In this document: piece by piece, positions 7,907 through 15,896 of the stretch
Layout: each line of letters starts with the position of its first letter
Numbering within the stretch: position 1 is the first letter of the stretch
Origin: VXNE01 sp965203615
GTDB lineage: Bacteria; Pseudomonadota; Gammaproteobacteria; Pseudomonadales; Azotimanducaceae
Reading direction: 5' to 3'
NCBI GenBank assembly: GCA_965203615.1
Contig: OZ241900.1
Location: 2,480,001-2,544,000, forward strand
Length of the DNA stretch: 64,000 nucleotides
Translations under genes and position numbers: made by a program
Notes under the pieces: generated by a model
Told to the model about the DNA's origin: nothing
Seen by the model: the letters and a program-made list of their open reading frames with translations, nothing else
The model's database searches: none

Positions 7907-8575
7907 CTACTCGGTTTCGGCGTCCACCTCCGCCTGACGCAGGGCCGTGTCACCGATCCGCTCCGGCACTTCCCACTCGTGACGGTGCGCCTTGCCCCCG
8001 TCGATCAGTTGCTGGATCGACTCCAGGGAGTGCTCCTCGAGCCTCAGGCCGGGGGCGTTCGGGTCGCGGCGGTCAGCGTGAAATTCGAGCACCTCGGCAC
8101 CCGCGGGACCAGCCTTGAATTTGTATGGCATGCCGTTCGGCAGGAACATGACCGAGCCCGCTCGCAGTTTGCGCCGGCCCATGACGATCTCGCCTGCGAT
8201 CACATAGTAGAGGCAGTCTCCGGAACCGGGATGACTGTGGCGAAACAGCGGGAAATTGGCCCCGAACCACACGTGCGACAGACGCATCCCGTTAGGCGAT
8301 TCGTCCTGGCCGAACAACCGCGTCGAAGTGATGCCCCCGGAGAGCGCTTCGGACATCTCCAGGATCTTCTCCTGCACGGGGCCTTCGCCGTATTTCTCCG
8401 CCAGGGCACTGTGCTCGAAGATCTGGAGCGTGCGGGACTCATCCGGGGTACCGCGGGAGGATGGCGTCGTGATCTCGGGGTTGGCGCGAATCTCGAAAGG
8501 GCCGCGTTCGGAAACGAACCGCCCTCTGGTTCGTTCACGCGGACGTTCGTGGGTCTGTTCTTGTGGTTCGGCCAT
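7907..8575 (-). CDS. Cupin-domain protein, tandem paralogue 1
   Basis: A 222-residue protein starting MAEPQEQTHERP; the open frame runs upstream into an out-of-phase reading of the next paralogue, so the ATG at 8575 is chosen. After a charged N-terminus comes RFVSERGPFEIRANPEI, shared by all four copies, and then a cupin barrel with HVWFGANFPLFRHSHPGSGD (HxH metal-ligand type) and GSVMFLPNGMPYKFKAGPAG. Such domains bind a metal or small ligand and may be dioxygenases, isomerases or sensors; the role here is unknown. It is the downstream member of a same-strand array with short spacers. Confidence 0.72.
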   Translation of the reverse strand: MAEPQEQTHERPRERTRGRFVSERGPFEIRANPEITTPSSRGTPDESRTLQIFEHSALAEKYGEGPVQEKILEMSEALSGGITSTRLFGQDESPNGMRLSHVWFGANFPLFRHSHPGSGDCLYYVIAGEIVMGRRKLRAGSVMFLPNGMPYKFKAGPAGAEVLEFHADRRDPNAPGLRLEEHSLESIQQLIDGGKAHRHEWEVPERIGDTALRQAEVDAETE

Positions 8576-8586
8576 GGCTAGGCGGG

Positions 8587-9324
8587 TTAATCCATGGTAG
8601 ACGAGTTGGGTCGGGCCACGGGCGGCGCAGAAGGCGTCGACTGTGGGGCATTCGCGTCCACCTCGGCTTGGCGCAATGCCGTATCGCCGATCTTTTCGGG
8701 CACTTGCCATTCGTGCTGGTGTGCCTTGCCTTCGTCGATGAGCTGCTGGACGGATTCCAGGGAGTGCTCCTCGAGCTTCAGACCGGGGGCGTTCGGGTCG
8801 CCGCCGCCTGCTCGAAATTCGAGCACTTCGACTCCAGCGGGTCCGGCCTTGAACTTGTAAGGCATGCCGCTCGGCAGGAACATGACCGAGCCGGCCCGCA
8901 GTTTGCGCCGGCCCAGGATGATCTCGCCGGCGACCACGTAGTAGAGGCAGTCCCCGGCCTTGGGATGACTGTGGCGAAACAGCGGGTAGTGGGGCCCGAA
9001 CCACACGTGGACCAGGACCATGCCGTTGGGCGAATCTTCCTGGCCGAACAACCGCGTCGAAGCGATGCCGGGCCATAGGGTCCTGACCATTTCAATCATC
9101 TTTTGCCGGACGGGTGCTTCCCCGCACTTTTCGGCCAGCTCGCTGCATTCGAAAGCACGGGCGCCGTAGTCGTCGTCGATCTCCTTGGATTGGCGAGGTG
9201 GATTGATGGTGGGGTTTGCGGAAATCTCGAATGGTCCGCGCTCGGACACGTACCGCGGTCTTCGTGGTTTCCGAGCGGGTTCGCGGTGGTCTTCTTGTTC
9301 CGGGCGGTCGGTGTAGGCTTTCAT
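8587..9324 (-). CDS. Cupin-domain protein, tandem paralogue 2
   Basis: A 245-residue copy with a distinct N-terminus (MKAYTDRPEQEDHREP) and a Ser/Pro-rich C-terminal extension (APQSTPSAPPVARPNSS) that the others lack. It keeps RYVSERGPFEIS, HVWFGPHYPLFRHSHP with the HxH ligand pair, and GSVMFLPSGMPYKF. It differs most from the others around residues 60-90 (TLWPGIASTRLFGQEDSP). It lies 11 bp upstream of copy 1 and 3 bp downstream of copy 3, so all are likely read from one transcript. Confidence 0.72.
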   Translation of the reverse strand: MKAYTDRPEQEDHREPARKPRRPRYVSERGPFEISANPTINPPRQSKEIDDDYGARAFECSELAEKCGEAPVRQKMIEMVRTLWPGIASTRLFGQEDSPNGMVLVHVWFGPHYPLFRHSHPKAGDCLYYVVAGEIILGRRKLRAGSVMFLPSGMPYKFKAGPAGVEVLEFRAGGGDPNAPGLKLEEHSLESVQQLIDEGKAHQHEWQVPEKIGDTALRQAEVDANAPQSTPSAPPVARPNSSTMD

Positions 9325-9327
9325 TTG

Positions 9328-9993
9328 CTATTCCGTTCTCCTATCCACCGCTGCCTGGCGAATTGCCGTGTCGCCGCACTTTTCGGGCGCTTCCCACTCG
9401 TGCTGGTGCGCCTTGCCCGCGTCGATGATCTGCTGGATTGCCTCGATGGAGTCCTCCGCAAGCTTGACGAGGGGAGCGTTCTTGTCTCCTTCGCCGTCGG
9501 ATCGATACTCGAGCACCTCGGCCCCTGCGGGTCCCGCCTTGAACTTGTAAGGCATACCCTCCGGCAGGAAGATGACCGAACCCGCCCCCAGTCTGCGCGA
9601 ACCCAGGTAGATTTCACCGGCGACCACGCAGTAGAGGCAGTCCCCGAACTTCGGATGGCTGTGGCGGGATAGCTGGTAGTTGGCCCCCATCCACACGTGG
9701 GACAGGCGCATGCCGTTGGGCGCGTCCTGATCGAACAACCGGGTCGAAGTGATGCCCCCGGCGGTTGCATGGGCCATCTCGACCATCTTCTCTTCGCCAG
9801 CCTTCCCGTACTTCTCGGCCAGCGGACTTTGCTCGTAGTTCTCGCGGATACGAGTCCGGTCGACGGTGCCACGCGCGCGGGGTTGGTTGAGGGTTGGGTT
9901 GGCGCGTATCTCGAACGGGCCGCGTTCGGAGACGTAACGTACGTTCGGCTTCTTCAGAGGTTGTTCGATGGGTTGTTCTTGCGGTTCAGCCAT
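9328..9993 (-). CDS. Cupin-domain protein, tandem paralogue 3
   Basis: A 221-residue copy starting MAEPQEQPIEQPLKKP; the longer open frame to 10131 reads through the spacer, and the chosen start is preceded by an AG-rich site. The cupin core reads HVWMGANYQLSRHSHPKFGD and GSVIFLPEGMPYKFKAGPAG, and the C-terminus ends EWEAPEKCGDTAIRQAAVD, the same tail motif as its neighbours. Function is unknown beyond ligand or metal binding by the cupin fold. Confidence 0.72.
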   Translation of the reverse strand: MAEPQEQPIEQPLKKPNVRYVSERGPFEIRANPTLNQPRARGTVDRTRIRENYEQSPLAEKYGKAGEEKMVEMAHATAGGITSTRLFDQDAPNGMRLSHVWMGANYQLSRHSHPKFGDCLYCVVAGEIYLGSRRLGAGSVIFLPEGMPYKFKAGPAGAEVLEYRSDGEGDKNAPLVKLAEDSIEAIQQIIDAGKAHQHEWEAPEKCGDTAIRQAAVDRRTE

Positions 9994-10058
9994 GGAGAGA
10001 TCCCGGTTGTTCCTGTGGGGATGAGCATAGTCGCGAGAACGGCGACCGGCAATTGGTG

Positions 10059-10730
10059 CTATTCGTCGCTCTGCGCATCCAACTCCGCCTGGCGCAACGC
10101 CGTATCGCCGATCTGTTCCGGCACTACCCAACCGTCCCGGTGTGCCTTGCCTTCGTCGATGAGCTGTTGGAGCGAGTCCAGGGAGTGCTCTTCGAGCTTC
10201 AGGCCGGGGGCGTTGGGATCGCCGCCTCCAGCCCGAAATTCCAGCACTTCCGCGCCGGCGGGTCCGGCCCTGAACTTGTACGGCATGCCGCTTGGCAGGA
10301 AGACCACGGAGCCGGCGCCCAGTTTGCGGCGGCCGAGGGAGACTTCGCCTGCGACCACATAGTAGAGACAGTCACCGCCCCGGGGATGACTGTGACGGTA
10401 GATGAGGAAGTTGGCCCCCATCCACACGTGGGACAGGGTCATGCCGCCCGGCGTGTCGCGCTGGGCGAACAACGAGGTCGAGGTGATGCCCCCCGCCAAT
10501 GCCTTGTGCATCTCGATGATCTTCTCCTGGACGGGGCCCTCACCGTATTTCGCAGCCAGGTCGCTGTGTTCGAAGATCTGGAGGGCGCGGGATTCGTTCG
10601 TGGTGCCTTTCGGGCGAGGTTTCCTGATCTCGGGGTTGGCGCGAATCTCGAACGGTCCGCGTTCGGAAATGTAACGTCGGCGCGCCCTTGTTTGCGGTTG
10701 CTCTTCTACGCGTTCTTGCGGTTCGGCCAT
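10059..10730 (-). CDS. Cupin-domain protein, tandem paralogue 4 (first in array)
   Basis: A 223-residue copy starting MAEPQERVEEQPQTRARRR. The core is HVWMGANFLIYRHSHPRGGD with GSVVFLPSGMPYKFRAGPAG, and the tail VPEQIGDTALRQAELD is nearly that of copies 1 and 2. As the most upstream gene it probably carries the array promoter in the 63 bp before cysQ's stop. Close likeness across the copies points to recent tandem duplication followed by divergence, mostly at the N-terminus. Confidence 0.72.
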   Translation of the reverse strand: MAEPQERVEEQPQTRARRRYISERGPFEIRANPEIRKPRPKGTTNESRALQIFEHSDLAAKYGEGPVQEKIIEMHKALAGGITSTSLFAQRDTPGGMTLSHVWMGANFLIYRHSHPRGGDCLYYVVAGEVSLGRRKLGAGSVVFLPSGMPYKFRAGPAGAEVLEFRAGGGDPNAPGLKLEEHSLDSLQQLIDEGKAHRDGWVVPEQIGDTALRQAELDAQSDE

Positions 10731-10793
10731 CTTGAGTCCCCAGTTCTCCCCATGGTGATCAGCATAATCGCGAGGCTGGCTGCTCGCCAGTGG

Positions 10794-11615
10794 TCAGTCA
10801 GGGCGGACCTCTGCGGGAGGCAGGCGTTCGGCCCATGGAAAAGTCGGGTCGCCAACGCAGAAAAAGTCCGGGTTCAGGAGCGATGCCTTGGTGTTGTACG
10901 CGAGTTCGGCGCCGTCGAAACGCAGTACGGCACCGCCGGCGGCGGTCAGCACCGCTTGGGCGGCCGCCGTGTCCCACTCCGAGGTGGGTCCCAGGCGTGG
11001 ATAGAAGTCCGCCAGACCCTCGGCCAGCATGCAGAACTTGAGAGAGCTGCCGACAGACTGCCGGGCGACCCGCCCGAAGGCGACCCGCAACGCGTCGAGG
11101 TATCGCTCCAGCCGCCCGCTCCCGTGGCTGCGGCTCGCGACGACCGTCAGCCCATGCGCTGGTGAAACGGCGCGGGTCTTGAGCGTCTCCCGGCCGTCCG
11201 GCGTGGTCTTGTAGGCGACTCCAGAGATCACGTCGCCGAAGAACACTTCTTCGCGCACCGGCACGCCGACCACTCCCGTCACCGGCCGGTTGGCATCGAT
11301 CAGCGCGATGTTCACCGTGAAGTCGCTGTTGCGGTTCACGAACTCCCTGGTGCCGTCGAGAGGGTCCACCAACCAGTACCGATTCCAGTTCCGGCGCACC
11401 TCGAAAGCCGGGGGTTCGGACTCTTCCGAGATGATGGGGAGATCGGGCGTCATGCGGCGCAGACCGTCGACAATGATGCGGTGCGCCCGCAGGTCCGCGA
11501 CCGTGACGGGCGACGCATCCTCCTTGGTCTGGACTTCGAATTCTCCCGCATGGACCTGCATGATCGCGTCGCCGGCGCGGCGCGCGAGGTCGATCAGTTC
11601 ATCGGCCAGATTCAT
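10794..11615 (-). CDS. cysQ: 3'(2'),5'-bisphosphate nucleotidase CysQ
   Basis: A 273-residue inositol-monophosphatase-superfamily enzyme. It shows ISEESEPP at about 62-69, WLVDPLDGTREFVNR at 81-95 and SEWDTAAAQAVL at about 217, the three metal-binding motifs of the family. CysQ hydrolyses PAP, the by-product of PAPS-dependent sulfate reduction or sulfotransfer, to AMP. The length matches the family. It is transcribed away from yrfG across a 51-bp gap. Its presence with cysC in the same window fits active sulfate assimilation. Confidence 0.92.
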   Translation of the reverse strand: MNLADELIDLARRAGDAIMQVHAGEFEVQTKEDASPVTVADLRAHRIIVDGLRRMTPDLPIISEESEPPAFEVRRNWNRYWLVDPLDGTREFVNRNSDFTVNIALIDANRPVTGVVGVPVREEVFFGDVISGVAYKTTPDGRETLKTRAVSPAHGLTVVASRSHGSGRLERYLDALRVAFGRVARQSVGSSLKFCMLAEGLADFYPRLGPTSEWDTAAAQAVLTAAGGAVLRFDGAELAYNTKASLLNPDFFCVGDPTFPWAERLPPAEVRPD

Positions 11616-11666
11616 GGAGCATGTGTCCTCTCTCCCGGGGCAGAAAAAATCCTATACCATCCAGGA

Positions 11667-12320
11667 ATGGTTGAGTGGTCAGAGATCGATACCGTTCTGC
11701 TGGACATGGACGGTACGCTCATTGACCTTTACTTCGACAACTTCCTTTGGAACGAGCGGCTGCCCGAGGTGGTCGCCGCGACGCGGGGCATTGGCGTAGC
11801 CGCCGCCCGCGAGCACCTGTATGGGCATATGCGCGGCGTGCCGCGATCCCTCGACTATTACTCCCTGGACTACTGGTCGCGATACGCGGGGCTCGATGTC
11901 GTCGCATTGCACCGGGAGCTTGAGCACCTCATCGCCTACCGGGCGAATGCCTCGTCTTTCCTGCGCGCCGTGCGGGCATCGGGTCGGCGGGCCGTGCTCG
12001 TTACCAACGCGCACCCGAAGAGCCTGGCGGTGAAGGATGCCCGGCTCGGCATCGCGGCCGAACTGGACGCCTGCTACTCGGCCCACGCGTTCGGTCGCCC
12101 GAAACAGTACGGGGAGTTCTGGTCGACGCTCATCGAACGTGACTCCTACGAACCGGCGCGCACGCTTTTCATCGACGATGACGCGGGGGTGCTGGGAGCG
12201 GCCCGGGACAGCGGGATCGCACAGTTGCTGTGCATCTCCCAACCGGACTCCAGGGCGCCGAAGCGTTCGGCCCTGCCGTTCCGGGCATTGGACGATTTCC
12301 AGGAGATCATGGCGTTTTGA
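11667..12320 (+). CDS. yrfG: HAD-family GMP/IMP nucleotidase YrfG
   Basis: A 217-residue HAD hydrolase. The nucleophile motif DMDGTLIDLYFDNFLW lies at residues 13-28, motif II (VLVTNAHPKS) near 113 and the FIDDDAGVLGAA metal-binding motif near 170. The DLYFDN cap sequence is typical of YrfG, which dephosphorylates GMP and IMP. The open frame extends upstream antisense to cysQ; the ATG at 11667 gives the family N-terminus. It overlaps the next gene, hslR, by four bases, the same order as in enterobacteria. Confidence 0.9.
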   Translation: MVEWSEIDTVLLDMDGTLIDLYFDNFLWNERLPEVVAATRGIGVAAAREHLYGHMRGVPRSLDYYSLDYWSRYAGLDVVALHRELEHLIAYRANASSFLRAVRASGRRAVLVTNAHPKSLAVKDARLGIAAELDACYSAHAFGRPKQYGEFWSTLIERDSYEPARTLFIDDDAGVLGAARDSGIAQLLCISQPDSRAPKRSALPFRALDDFQEIMAF

Positions 12321-12691
12321 ACGCGGTTCGCCTCGACAAGTGGTTGTGGGCGGCGCGCTTCTTCAAGACGCGCTCGCAGGCAAAGACGGCCATTGACGGT
12401 GGCCATGTGCGGCTGAACGGCAAGCGAGCGAAGGCGGCGAAGGAAGTGAAATGCGGTGACACGCTGGACATCAGGCGCGGACCTGACGACTTCACGGTGC
12501 ACGTCGAGGCTGTCGCGGAACGGCGTGGCAACGCGGCCGCGGCTGCTGTCCTGTATCGGGAAACCGAGGTGTCCGTGGCCCGGCGCGACAGGGAAGCGGC
12601 ACTGCGGCGGGCTGCCGGATGGCAAACGTCTTACGGCCGACCGTCGAAGCGGGACCGAAGACGACTGGATCGACTCAAGACGGGCCGTTAG
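12317..12691 (+). CDS. hslR: Ribosome-associated heat-shock protein Hsp15 (S4 domain)
   Basis: A 124-residue protein using a TTG start that overlaps the yrfG stop (TTGA). VRLDKWLWAARFFKTRSQAK and GGHVRLNGKRAK form an N-terminal S4 RNA-binding domain; the basic C-terminal tail (RRAAGWQTSYGRPSKRDRRR) is typical of Hsp15, which binds free 50S subunits carrying stalled nascent chains. The frame is open further upstream, but only this start gives the normal Hsp15 N-terminus. In enterobacteria hslO would follow; here a sulfatase gene does. Confidence 0.92.
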   Translation: MNAVRLDKWLWAARFFKTRSQAKTAIDGGHVRLNGKRAKAAKEVKCGDTLDIRRGPDDFTVHVEAVAERRGNAAAAAVLYRETEVSVARRDREAALRRAAGWQTSYGRPSKRDRRRLDRLKTGR

Positions 12692-12819
12692 CAAGAACGC
12701 GCTTGCGGGACGCGGCGCCCAGCGTGATGGGACTGCCAGATCAAGGTAGGATTTCGAGGCACGGGCAGTCGTACCGCCACCTCAGTCGCCTTGAACCTCG
12801 GCAAGACCGGAAGCAGATC

Positions 12820-14172
12820 ATGTCCAACGTCATCGTCTTCATGTCCGACGAACACAATCCGCTGTACTCGTCACCGTACGGCCACGACTTCGTCGACACT
12901 CCGAACATGCAATGGCTTGCCGATAACGGCACATTGTTCGAACACGCCTATTGCCCGTCACCGCTCTGCGTACCCAGCCGATCGGCGTTCCTGACGGGCA
13001 AGCGGGTTCACGCCGTGAAGGCATACGGCAACAGCCGCGGCGGTACCCCGCCGGAAACGCATGGCCTCGGTGCCGTGCTCGGCGAACAGGGCGTGCACTC
13101 CGTGTTTATCGGAAAGGTGCATGCCTGGCGACCGGTTGACGAACTGGGATTCTCGGAGACCATCGAGACCCACGACCTCCATTGGGGCTTCGACAAGGCG
13201 CAGCGCCGCCGGCCGTTGGCGGTACGCACGGGGGCCGCGAAGCGCTTCGACGACTACGGTCCGAACGAGCGGCCGTGGAAAAACGATGTCGTTTACATGG
13301 ATGCGGCCATCGACTGGCTTCAGACCACGGCGCCCGGCATGGACTGTCCATGGGTCCTTTACGTCAACCTGGTGAAGCCTCACTTCCCTCACTTCTGCAC
13401 GGAGCAGTTGTGGGATAAATACCGCGATCACGGTGATCTGCCAGCCCACGGGGTCGACGCCGCGACCGCGCAACACCCTTACGCGTGCGACCTGCGCTTC
13501 CACTTCGACCTGGAGGGCATCGAGGAGCAGCAGGTTCGTGGGCTCCGCCGGGGCTACTACGCCTGCGTCAGTTTTATCGACGGGCAACTCGAGCGGCTGC
13601 GGTCCGCGCTCCGGGAAACGGGTCTCGCCAGCACGACCAACCTGGTCTACACCTCCGACCACGGCGAGATGCTCGGCAAGTTCGGGCTGTGGTGGAAGTG
13701 CACCCTGCTCGAGGACGCCGCGCGGATTCCGTGCATCGCTGCGGGTCCGGACTTCGAATCGGGCGCGCGGGTGGCGACACCGGTGGACCTGCACGACCTG
13801 CAGGCCAGCGTGTTCTCGCTCACGGGCGCGGAACAGCCGGAGAACTGGCTGGGCTCTCCCCTGGGCACATTGGCGAGTGACGACCGGGACCGGGTCGTAT
13901 TTGCCGAATACCACGGCCACGGCGCTCGTGCCGGCTCGTTCATGGTGCGCAGGGGCGACTGGAAGCTGATCCACAACGTTGAGGCGCCGGACCAGTTGTT
14001 CGACCTCGGTGACGATCCGGACGAACTGGAGAACCAATACGAAGCGTGCCCGCCGAAGGCCGAGGAACTTTCGGCAGCCCTGGCCGAAGTCTGCGACCCC
14101 GCTGTCGAGAATCGTGAAGCCGAAGCCTTCTGGGAAAGCCAGTTACGGCTGGAGGAGGCGGAGGTGCAATAG
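12820..14172 (+). CDS. Sulfatase, type I (choline-sulfatase-like)
   Basis: A 450-residue sulfatase beginning MSNVIVFMSDEHNP, with the first metal-binding Asp in MSDEHN. The modification motif SPLCVPSRSAFLTGK puts the formylglycine-forming cysteine at residue 50 with Pro at +2 and Arg54, the canonical CxPxR signature. GKVHAW, VKPHFPH and YTSDHGEMLG supply other active-site residues. There is no signal peptide, so it acts in the cytoplasm. An upstream open stretch without family resemblance was excluded. It sits between hslR and pckA, where hslO is found in enterobacteria. The sulfate-ester substrate cannot be told. Confidence 0.88.
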   Translation: MSNVIVFMSDEHNPLYSSPYGHDFVDTPNMQWLADNGTLFEHAYCPSPLCVPSRSAFLTGKRVHAVKAYGNSRGGTPPETHGLGAVLGEQGVHSVFIGKVHAWRPVDELGFSETIETHDLHWGFDKAQRRRPLAVRTGAAKRFDDYGPNERPWKNDVVYMDAAIDWLQTTAPGMDCPWVLYVNLVKPHFPHFCTEQLWDKYRDHGDLPAHGVDAATAQHPYACDLRFHFDLEGIEEQQVRGLRRGYYACVSFIDGQLERLRSALRETGLASTTNLVYTSDHGEMLGKFGLWWKCTLLEDAARIPCIAAGPDFESGARVATPVDLHDLQASVFSLTGAEQPENWLGSPLGTLASDDRDRVVFAEYHGHGARAGSFMVRRGDWKLIHNVEAPDQLFDLGDDPDELENQYEACPPKAEELSAALAEVCDPAVENREAEAFWESQLRLEEAEVQ

Positions 14173-14224
14173 TGGGGGGGGCTTGGGCGGACCCCACGTC
14201 CGTCGCCCGCGGCCCAGCTCTTCT

Positions 14225-14280
14225 CCCATTGAACAATCGCCGCGGATCGCTACCGCTCTCCGAGCCGATTGTTCAATGGG
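14225..14280. promoter_or_regulatory. Paired palindromes upstream of pckA
   Basis: CCCATTGAACAATCG (14225-14239) is perfectly inverted at 14266-14280. Each arm itself contains a palindrome, ATTGAACAAT (14228-14237) and ATTGTTCAAT (14268-14277), and their centres are exactly 40 bp apart, close to four helical turns. They lie about 40 bp before the pckA start. Two readings are possible: a pair of operators for a dimeric regulator on one face of the DNA, or a long RNA hairpin. No U tract follows, so a terminator is less likely. Confidence 0.5.
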
Positions 14281-14317
14281 GGTGTATGATTCGCGAAACC
14301 CACCGAAGATCGTGTCA

Positions 14318-15880
14318 ATGGCGCTCGACATCGACATTTCCAGCCGGAACGAAACCTACTACGACCTGAGTCCCGCAGCCCTGGCGGAGATCGCCATTCT
14401 GCGCGGCGAGGGCCGGCTCTCGTCCAGCGGGGCGATCGTTGTCGAAACCGGAAAACGCACCGGACGCTCACCCGACGATCGCTTCATCGTGGATGGCCCG
14501 GCGGCGTCCGAGTTCGTCGACTGGGGACCTATCAACCATCCGGTAAAGCCTGCCGTCTTCGACGCCTTGTGGAACCGCGTCCAGGCGCACCTCGCGGGCC
14601 GGGAGACGTTCGTCTCTCACCTGCACGTCGGGGCCGATCCGAATCACTACCTGCCGATCGCGGTTACCACGGAGTACGCGTGGCACGCACTCTTCGGGCG
14701 CTCGCTATTCATCCTGCCGGAGGCCTTCAATCCGAAGGAGAAGGAAGTCTGGGAAGTGGTCAACGCGCCGAACTTCGTCTGTTCGCCGGCCCGCGACGGC
14801 ACTCGCAGCGATGCGACGGTGATGCTCAATTTCGACCGCCGTCGCATTCTGCTCGCCGGGATGCGGTACGCGGGAGAGATGAAGAAGTCGCTCTTCGGCG
14901 TGCAGAACTTCCTGCTTCCGGACAGCGACGTTCTGCCGATGCATTGCTCGGCGAATACGGGCGCGGATGGCGATGTGACGCTTTTCTTCGGCCTGTCCGG
15001 AACCGGCAAGACGACGCTGTCAGCCGACCCCACGCGACTTCTGGTGGGAGACGACGAGCATGGCTGGGCCAGGGGCGCGGTGTTCAATATCGAAGGCGGG
15101 TGCTATGCCAAGTGCATCAACCTTTCGCGCGAGAACGAACCGGTGATCTTTGATGCGATTTCGTTCGGCGCCATCGTCGAGAACGTGGTGATGGATCCGG
15201 TGACGCGCCAGATCGACTTTGCGGACGGGTCCATCACGGAGAACACGCGCGCCTGCTATCCGCTGGACAACGTCGAGGCAAAGGTGCCGGAGAACCGCGC
15301 CGGTGAGCCGGGGTCCATTATCTTCCTTGCCTGCGATGTGAGCGGGGTGCTTCCGCCGGTGGCGGTGCTGTCCAAGGAAGCCGCCGCCTATCACTTCCTG
15401 TCGGGCTACACGGCGCAGGTCGGATCCACGGTCGTCGGTTCCAACGAAGCCTATTCCGCGACGTTCTCGACATGTTTCGGTGCCGCGTTCTTCCCGCGGC
15501 CGGCGCGCGTTTACGCGGATCTCCTGATCAAACGCATCAGCGAGTTCGGCTCCCGGGTGTACCTGGTCAATACCGGGTGGACCGGCGGCGGCTACGGTGT
15601 CGGCAAGCGATTCAGCATTCCGGTCACGCGGTCGATTGTCGCGGCCATACAGTCGGGGGTCCTGCGCGATACGCCGACGACGCACCTTCCGGGGCTGAAC
15701 CTGGACATACCCGTCAGGGTCCCGGGCGTAGACGCCGCGCTTCTGAATCCCAGGAGTACCTGGGCGGACAAGGACGCGTACGATGCTGCCGCGGCAGGCC
15801 TGGTCCGAAAATTCGTAGGCAACTTCCGGCAGTTCGACGTCGATCCGGCGATCGTGGAGGCGGGACCGAAAGTCCCCTGA
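14318..15880 (+). CDS. pckA: Phosphoenolpyruvate carboxykinase (ATP)
   Basis: A 520-residue ATP-type PEPCK, which converts oxaloacetate and ATP to PEP, CO2 and ADP in gluconeogenesis. TGRSPDDRFIV is at 48-58, MHCSANTG near 208, the P-loop GLSGTGKTTLSADP at 225-238 and VGDDEHGW at 243-250; LSGYTAQVGSTVVG and FSTCFGAAFF lie downstream. It is slightly shorter than the E. coli enzyme but complete. Upstream ATGs exist in the same frame (14276, 14285), yet MALDIDISSRNETYY gives a normal start. Paired palindromes just upstream suggest regulation. Confidence 0.95.
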   Translation: MALDIDISSRNETYYDLSPAALAEIAILRGEGRLSSSGAIVVETGKRTGRSPDDRFIVDGPAASEFVDWGPINHPVKPAVFDALWNRVQAHLAGRETFVSHLHVGADPNHYLPIAVTTEYAWHALFGRSLFILPEAFNPKEKEVWEVVNAPNFVCSPARDGTRSDATVMLNFDRRRILLAGMRYAGEMKKSLFGVQNFLLPDSDVLPMHCSANTGADGDVTLFFGLSGTGKTTLSADPTRLLVGDDEHGWARGAVFNIEGGCYAKCINLSRENEPVIFDAISFGAIVENVVMDPVTRQIDFADGSITENTRACYPLDNVEAKVPENRAGEPGSIIFLACDVSGVLPPVAVLSKEAAAYHFLSGYTAQVGSTVVGSNEAYSATFSTCFGAAFFPRPARVYADLLIKRISEFGSRVYLVNTGWTGGGYGVGKRFSIPVTRSIVAAIQSGVLRDTPTTHLPGLNLDIPVRVPGVDAALLNPRSTWADKDAYDAAAAGLVRKFVGNFRQFDVDPAIVEAGPKVP

Positions 15881-15896
15881 CTTCCGACCCACAATC

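Noticed and set aside
12958..14037. Long minus-strand frame opposite the first sulfatase gene
   Set aside because: Antisense to a well-supported sulfatase, with no recognisable motif.
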